This document shows positions 59,563 through 64,000 of a stretch of DNA of 64,000 nucleotides, piece by piece. A program made the position numbers and the translations under genes. Under the pieces are notes generated by a model that worked only from the letters and a program-made list of their open reading frames with translations, did not search any database and was not told the DNA's origin. Positions within the stretch are counted from its first letter, which is position 1, and every line of letters starts with the position of its first letter. This DNA is from an uncultured Alphaproteobacteria bacterium (GTDB lineage: Bacteria; Pseudomonadota; Alphaproteobacteria; RF32; CAG-239), in the NCBI GenBank assembly GCA_934254675.1, contig CAKQLP010000001.1:62001-126000 (forward strand). Direction: 5' to 3'.

Positions 59563-61344
59563 TTAACTTTCTCTATCATTGTATTTTTGTTTAAAGACGG
59601 CCGCCAGATAGTCTTGTTTTTTATTTTTTCGCATATTAAAATAATTAGGTATAATCGAGGCTGGAACAATGTTTGCAACGCATTGTTCATTGGATTTTGC
59701 CCGCATCATGTTAATAGACAAATTGATTAATTTTTGATCATCTGTAAATTGAGGCATACCGTTTTTCATTAGATAATCAGGACGTGTTTGATAGCGTGTA
59801 ATTTTTTGCCGACGTCCCTTTTTGATTTCAGTTGTAACAACGGGAATCTTTTTCATCTTAGTGGAGCCATCTGGGTTTCTTTTGCAAACCAAACATTGAT
59901 CAAGTGTCAAATTATAGCAACTGACAGGTCTGAAATTTATAAATTCTTTAGGTGTTAGGTGATTGTTTAAAACCAAATGCAGCATGAAAAATCTTTTAGG
60001 AATACCCGCATCGACATTCCAAATGGCAAGGCATTGGCTTAAATATTTGTTGGATTTGTGGTTGTTTAAAGCCTCTACAAATTTAGAACTTTCAAATTGT
60101 TTATTGGCAACATATGCAAAATTTTTGGTAACAAACATTTTGTTTTCATCTAATTTAACTTTTACAGCTTCTAAGATTTTCGGTAAAATGCTGAAATTTG
60201 AAACTCTTTCAACTTGTTCCATGGCTTGAATTTTGGTGATAGACTGTCCCATCTGAACAAAGGCTGATATTTTGCCGCTGTTCCCGCGTTTTTCTAAAGG
60301 TTGCCCTTTTTCATCCAGATAATTTGTGCAGCCGTAACCCAATGTGGCAAAACCTTTTTTATCATCAATGGCCGAGGCGTAAAAATTTTCGGCAAAAGCG
60401 ACAAAGAGTTTGAAGTCTTTTTGCGTTTTTATAAAGACGTTTAAATTATGACGTTGAACATCATTAAGCTGTTCTTTACCAAATCCTTTGCTTTCCAAAA
60501 ATTCTTGAACATTTTTATTTAAAGCGTCAAAACCAGCTGGAGCAGAATTCTGGTTGTTGTTTTTGTCAGTATTTCCTTCTGAGCGGAAAGTCTTTTTAGT
60601 TGAGTCTATTTGAGCGGGATTATCTTTTTCTTTCGCTGAATTTTCTTTAGAATGTTTGTATGTGCCGAATGTTAAGGCACTGGCTAAAGTTGTTGCGCCA
60701 ATAGCAATAGTCAGTTTTGTAGAATTTCTTTCCCAAAAAGCTTTGAATTTTGCCAAGTTTTTAATATATTGCTTGTTCATAGATTGAAAAATCGGTGCGG
60801 ATAGACGTTTAAATGCCCCGTGAAGCAAAGAAATTTTTTGTTTGGCGAGTTGATTCATTTTGGCAGCGGAAGCTAACGCTTTATCTTCAAATTCATCATG
60901 AAAATAGCTGTTGTATTGCGCGCTCAATTTTTTTACGTTATCAGAGTCGACCTTAACGTAAAGTTTTTTGTCTGGATAAGCATTGTTTAACGCTATTGTC
61001 AGTCGAATAGCTTTATTGTAACGTTTGTTTATTTCATCGGCAATTTTCTGTTTGGCCTCGTCAACGCTTAAATTTATTAAACGATAAGGACGTACGATGC
61101 AAATATCTTGAAAGCGCAATGTTGGAATTTTATTATAACCATTTTCAGTATATTTTTTAATTTCTTCAGTTTGTTTTTGAAGATATTTGCTGAATAAGGC
61201 TTTTTCAAAGGCTTCATAGTTTCCTAAAGGGTTTGCGTAGGAATAAGGAACAATAAAGTCATAGTTTTCAAGCGATATTTTAGTCGGTTTAACACGACTG
61301 TTCCCGTATTCACTCAATAAAAAATCCTCATATTCTTTTTTCAT
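59563..61344 (-). CDS. Membrane-anchored protein with lysozyme-like (GH24-type) domain
   Basis: A 593-residue protein. Residues 1-210 are a charged region with no recognised domain, residues 212-228 a membrane segment, 230-275 a low-complexity Lys/Asn/Ser linker, and 280-500 resemble a phage-lysozyme (GH24) fold: a candidate catalytic Glu319 in FVAFAENFYAS, a DDKKGFATLGYG segment, ITKIQAMEQVERV, then a GIPKRFFML-like helix. If the N-terminal part is cytoplasmic, the enzyme domain faces the periplasm. Peptidoglycan cleavage for envelope or secretion-system assembly is inferred; a non-catalytic relative is possible. Codon use looks normal for the genome. Confidence 0.62.
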   Translation of the reverse strand: MKKEYEDFLLSEYGNSRVKPTKISLENYDFIVPYSYANPLGNYEAFEKALFSKYLQKQTEEIKKYTENGYNKIPTLRFQDICIVRPYRLINLSVDEAKQKIADEINKRYNKAIRLTIALNNAYPDKKLYVKVDSDNVKKLSAQYNSYFHDEFEDKALASAAKMNQLAKQKISLLHGAFKRLSAPIFQSMNKQYIKNLAKFKAFWERNSTKLTIAIGATTLASALTFGTYKHSKENSAKEKDNPAQIDSTKKTFRSEGNTDKNNNQNSAPAGFDALNKNVQEFLESKGFGKEQLNDVQRHNLNVFIKTQKDFKLFVAFAENFYASAIDDKKGFATLGYGCTNYLDEKGQPLEKRGNSGKISAFVQMGQSITKIQAMEQVERVSNFSILPKILEAVKVKLDENKMFVTKNFAYVANKQFESSKFVEALNNHKSNKYLSQCLAIWNVDAGIPKRFFMLHLVLNNHLTPKEFINFRPVSCYNLTLDQCLVCKRNPDGSTKMKKIPVVTTEIKKGRRQKITRYQTRPDYLMKNGMPQFTDDQKLINLSINMMRAKSNEQCVANIVPASIIPNYFNMRKNKKQDYLAAVFKQKYNDRES

Positions 61345-61477
61345 AGCATGCTCTCCATCTGAATGATTTTTTATTATAAAACATGTTTTTTCAAAAGTCT
61401 AGTCAAATTTGGACAAAATAAGCATGTGGAAATATTTGAAAGGATGACTATATTGTGAAAAAAAGAAAGGAATAAAA

Positions 61478-62410
61478 ATGGCGGAATATAAAGCGGACGT
61501 TTTGATTATTGGTTCCGGACCGGCCGGATACACGGCTGGAATATATACAGCTCGCGCCGGACTGACGACGTTGATTGTGACCGGAAAACAAAAAGGCGGA
61601 CAATTGATATTGTCGAGCGAAGTCGATAATTTTCCGGCTTTTACCGAGACAATGACCGGTTTTGATATTATGGAAAAAATGAGACAGCAAGCCGAAGCAA
61701 GAGGTGTTCAAATGGTTGACGATGTTGTTAATGAAGTCGATTTTTGGGATCATCCTTTTACATGCAGTTCCAATGCCGGAAATTCTTATCAATCAAAAGC
61801 GATTGTAATTGCCACGGGGTCATCGGTAAATTGGTTGGGTTTGCCAAGTGAAAAAAAATTTATGGGACACGGGGTGTCGTCATGTGCAACTTGTGACGGA
61901 TTTTTTTATCGAGGCAAGGAAGTCGCCGTTGTCGGCGGTGGCAATACAGCTGCGGAGGAGGCTTTGTATTTGTCGGCTTTTACGGATAAAGTCTATTTAA
62001 TCCACCGCCGCCATTCACTGCGCGCTGACATGGTTTTACAGCAAAGGATTCAGCATAACCGCAAGATTGTTATGGTGTGGAACACCATTATTGAAGAAAT
62101 ATTGGGAACGGAAAATCCACTATCCGTAACCGGACTAAAGATTCGAAACGTAAAAACAGATATGGAAAAAACATTGAACATTTCGGGATTGTTTGTCGCA
62201 ATCGGTCATCACCCGAATACAGAATTGTTTCGAAACTATTTGAATTTGACTTCCGGAGGATACATTGCAACCATGCCGGATGGCTGTTCCACAAATGTCA
62301 AGGGAGTTTTTGCGGCGGGAGATGTTTGTCAGCCCGAATATCATCAGGCGGTGATAGCCGCTGGTTCCGGAGCAAAGGCGGCATTAGAAACAATTAAATA
62401 TTTACGTTAG
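61478..62410 (+). CDS. trxB: Thioredoxin reductase
   Basis: A 310-residue NADPH-dependent flavoprotein. The FAD site is IIGSGPAGYTAGIYTARAG, the redox pair is Cys136 and Cys139 in SCATCDG, the NADPH site is VVGGGNTAAEEALYL and the second FAD motif is GVFAAGDV. Length is normal. AAAGGAA lies before the ATG. It stands alone ahead of RNA element B. Confidence 0.96.
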   Translation: MAEYKADVLIIGSGPAGYTAGIYTARAGLTTLIVTGKQKGGQLILSSEVDNFPAFTETMTGFDIMEKMRQQAEARGVQMVDDVVNEVDFWDHPFTCSSNAGNSYQSKAIVIATGSSVNWLGLPSEKKFMGHGVSSCATCDGFFYRGKEVAVVGGGNTAAEEALYLSAFTDKVYLIHRRHSLRADMVLQQRIQHNRKIVMVWNTIIEEILGTENPLSVTGLKIRNVKTDMEKTLNISGLFVAIGHHPNTELFRNYLNLTSGGYIATMPDGCSTNVKGVFAAGDVCQPEYHQAVIAAGSGAKAALETIKYLR

Positions 62411-62430
62411 GAAAAAGTGAAAAATTATAC

Positions 62431-62460
62431 TTGATTAATGTATAATGTATCTTTTATATT
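62431..62460 (+). promoter_or_regulatory. Candidate promoter of pilin RNA element B
   Basis: TTGATT (62431-62436) and TATATT (62455-62460) are 18 bases apart; a nearby TATAAT at 62441 is an alternative -10. Transcription would begin at about the first base of element B. Confidence 0.5.
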
Positions 62461-62465
62461 GAATT

Positions 62466-62661
62466 CACCTTGAAAAAGGTGGGGCGTCGAAAACCCTTTT
62501 TATAACCAGTCGTGTGCACACGACTTTAAACTTTGTGCCGACTTCTGTTCATAAGGACGGATGTCGGCTAAATAAGGCTATGAGCTGAATAAGCCGAGCC
62601 GTTTGGTTATATACGGTTTTCGAACATCCGCCCGCTGTTAAAACGCGGGTTTTGTTTTTTT
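62466..62661 (+). ncRNA. Structured RNA element B upstream of pilin (candidate switch)
   Basis: P0 CACCTT 62466-62471 with AAGGTG 62476-62481; P1 TCGAAAACC 62487-62495 with GGTTTTCGA 62615-62623; P2 TATAACCA 62501-62508 with TGGTTATA 62604-62611; P3 palindrome GTCGTGTGCACACGAC 62509-62524; P4 GCCGA 62537-62541 with TCGGC 62564-62568 plus inner pairs; pseudoknot CGGATGT 62558-62564 with ACATCCG 62624-62630; terminator CCCGC 62631-62635 with GCGGG 62645-62649 and a T run. It is a near twin of element A in P1, pseudoknot and terminator, but P0, P2, P3 and P5 differ by paired changes. The pilin ATG is 23 bases on. Confidence 0.77.
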
Positions 62662-62684
62662 ACAAAAGAAATGGAGTTTGAAAT

Positions 62685-63485
62685 ATGTATAAATTTAAAA
62701 AGAATTTTTTATGTGCGGGCATTCTCGACCACACTTTAAATGTCATTCTCGGATTTATTCCGAGAATCTATGCAAAACACTCTCCTTTGGATACTCGGGA
62801 CAAGCCCGAGTATGACAAGAATGTAGATGGCGTGCAGTGCGGAAGAAGTATGATTGAAATGCTGGGCGTCTTGGCTATTATCGGTGTTCTATCCGTTGGC
62901 GGTATTGCCGGTTATTCCAAAGCGATGGAAAAGTTTAAAATTAATAAAACCATTGAACAGGTTGCGCAAATTGCAACAAATATTCGAACACTTTATGCGC
63001 AACAAAAAAGTTTTTCAGGTTTAAACAATACAACCGCAATTCAAATGGGGGTCGTTCCAGATGAAATGTCAACCTCAGGAGGTACAGAATCCTATGGGCA
63101 ATATTATGGGCAAGATATAGCAACTGTTTTTGGAGGAAATGTTTTTATCCGTGGCGGATGGGATGATGGTGAAACTTTTGCAATTGAACTTAGAAATATA
63201 ACAAAAAACGCCTGTGTTTCTTTAGCAACCGCTGATTGGGGCGCGACAGACTTATCCGGAATAGTCGGACTTATCGTTGGTTACGCATCTGAGCCTGGAA
63301 GCCATATATTTGCCTATACAAACAAGGAGGATATGGGGGGAGAATATGATTATGATTGTCAGGGAGATAAATATGATGAAAGGCAATATATTGCTTGCTC
63401 TGGGATTAATTTCCCTGTTTCTCCGGCAATTGCGGCAAAATTTTGTGAGATAATGCCAAATGTTGCTATTCGGTTTCATAAATAG
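62685..63485 (+). CDS. Type IV pilin-like protein, PilS-like with palindrome-bearing leader
   Basis: A 266-residue prepilin. The leader (about 55 residues) starts MYKFKKNFLCAGI and is nearly identical in DNA to that of the pilin at 26238, including the palindromic element. After GRSMIEMLGVLAIIGVLSV the mature domain has NIRTLYAQQKSFSGL, PDEMST, DIATVFGGNVFI and NACVSLATADWG, so it groups with the pilins at 33707 and 42762 and not with the one at 26238. ATGGAG lies 8-10 bases upstream of the ATG. The chimeric relationship suggests recombination between pilin cassettes. Confidence 0.82.
   Translation: MYKFKKNFLCAGILDHTLNVILGFIPRIYAKHSPLDTRDKPEYDKNVDGVQCGRSMIEMLGVLAIIGVLSVGGIAGYSKAMEKFKINKTIEQVAQIATNIRTLYAQQKSFSGLNNTTAIQMGVVPDEMSTSGGTESYGQYYGQDIATVFGGNVFIRGGWDDGETFAIELRNITKNACVSLATADWGATDLSGIVGLIVGYASEPGSHIFAYTNKEDMGGEYDYDCQGDKYDERQYIACSGINFPVSPAIAAKFCEIMPNVAIRFHK
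62742..62816 (+). repeat. Palindromic element within the pilin leader
   Basis: ATTCTCGG (62745-62752) pairs with CCGAGAAT (62760-62767), and ATACTCGGG (62791-62799) pairs with CCCGAGTAT (62805-62813). The pair recurs at 22543-22620 (minus) and, expanded, at 26295-26409, always in frame in a pilin leader. Confidence 0.82.
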
Positions 63486-63504
63486 CCAAATAACTTCATA
63501 AAAA

Positions 63505-63540
63505 ATCTCCTGTTGTTTATTTGGCAACAGGAGATAATTT
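63505..63540. terminator. Bidirectional terminator between pilin and glgP
   Basis: ATCTCCTGTTG (63505-63515) pairs perfectly with CAACAGGAGAT (63525-63535), with A and T tracts on either side serving both convergent genes. Confidence 0.88.
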
Positions 63541-63558
63541 TATAAAGAGATTGCCAAG

Positions 63559-64000
63559 TTATTTTTCATCAACAACCGGTTTGATATGCCAAATGCGGTC
63601 TGCATATTCCATAACAGCGCGGTCACTCGAAAAATTGCCGATTCTAGCAACATTCATCAAAGCCATTTTAGCCCATTTTTCTTTGTTGTTATAATCTTTT
63701 TCAGCCTGATGCACGGCATTGTTAAACGCTTCCATGTCGGCCAAAATAAAGTAATAATCGCTTCCCAATAAGGTGTCAAAAATCGGGCGGAACAACTGCG
63801 GATAATCCTTTTCACAGAACATGCTTGAATTAACGGCATTTAAAATGCGTTTGATGTAGTCTGATTTTTCATACAATTCACGAGGATTATATGTCATGCG
63901 TTTGCCGCGAACTTGTTCGTCTGTTAAACCAAATAAATAGAAATTATCTTCTCCGACGGCTTCACGGATTTCAATATTTGCGCCATCATAGGTTCCAATG
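63559..64000 (-). CDS. glgP: Glycogen/maltodextrin phosphorylase, C-terminal part
   Basis: The frame runs past base 64000, so only the last 147 codons are seen. GTYDGANIEIREAVGEDNF matches the conserved GTLDGANVEI of glycogen phosphorylases, and NVARIGNFSSDRAVMEYADRIWHIKPV is the family's C-terminal end. The enzyme releases glucose 1-phosphate from alpha-glucan, which Pgm (36.6 kb) can convert. No glycogen synthase is in the window. Confidence 0.93.
   Translation of the reverse strand, partial: IGTYDGANIEIREAVGEDNFYLFGLTDEQVRGKRMTYNPRELYEKSDYIKRILNAVNSSMFCEKDYPQLFRPIFDTLLGSDYYFILADMEAFNNAVHQAEKDYNNKEKWAKMALMNVARIGNFSSDRAVMEYADRIWHIKPVVDEK

Noticed and set aside
1..64000. CRISPR arrays, insertion sequences, prophage or rRNA operons
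   Set aside because: No regularly spaced repeats, transposase, integrase, phage structural gene or rRNA sequence was seen.

Overview
The window is a low-GC stretch of an alphaproteobacterial chromosome. The evidence is conserved alphaproteobacterial gene sets: CckA hybrid kinase, a MipZ-like ATPase, Hda-type DnaA regulator, hflK-hflC-degP, kdsD-lptC-lptA-lptB-hpf-ptsN and rpmH-rnpA-yidD-yidC-engB. An oxygen-sensitive class III ribonucleotide reductase (NrdD/NrdG), a small ferredoxin and low GC suggest an anaerobic or host-associated Rhodospirillales-like lineage, possibly an uncultured gut bacterium. That last step is inference. No insertion sequence, prophage, CRISPR array or rRNA was seen; one tRNA (His) is present.

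Layout. 1-7.4 kb: end of a type IV secretion locus, with two very large beta-repeat proteins (the second carrying a VirB10/TrbI domain) followed by the VirB11 ATPase. A VirB8-like gene lies 25 kb away at 32.6 kb, beside a TolC-like lipoprotein. 7.4-21 kb: housekeeping genes for membrane insertion, Fe-S assembly, membrane proteolysis, Kdo/LPS export and PTS-Ntr. lptC and lptA are fused, and no rpoN lies between lptB and hpf. 21-27 kb: gyrB flanked by two pilin-like genes and two short orphan genes. 27-30 kb: a split class III ribonucleotide reductase with NrdR boxes. 34-43 kb: cell-wall, division and cell-cycle genes (dacA, mipZ, pgm, cckA, hdaA). 44-48 kb: groESL, prepilin peptidase, rplY, pth. 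48-57 kb: two orphan genes, rsmB and an AcrRAB efflux operon. 57-64 kb: a DUF1311-like protein, a methyltransferase, a ferredoxin, a lysozyme-like membrane protein, trxB, a fifth pilin and the 3' part of glycogen phosphorylase.

The most unusual content is a dispersed family of five pilin-like genes at about 22, 26, 34, 43 and 63 kb. All share an almost invariant N-terminus (G, then RSMIEMLGVLAIIGVLSV) that fits a type IV prepilin cleavage site with Glu at +5, and a prepilin peptidase is encoded at 46 kb. Four of the five are preceded by a roughly 200-nt element that folds into the same architecture in every copy: a 5' hairpin, two stacked long-range helices enclosing three hairpins, a pseudoknot, and an intrinsic terminator 25-30 nt before the pilin start codon. 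Almost every helix is kept by compensatory base changes between copies, so this looks like a real structured RNA, most simply a transcription-attenuating switch over pilin expression. I do not recognise it as a known class. The fifth pilin lacks the RNA and instead has a TC-dinucleotide tract between a good ribosome binding site plus ATG and its reading frame, currently one repeat unit out of frame, which is the signature of phase variation. Three of the five also carry palindromic repeats inserted in frame in their leader. Together these look like a variable surface-pilus repertoire under RNA-level and slippage-level control.
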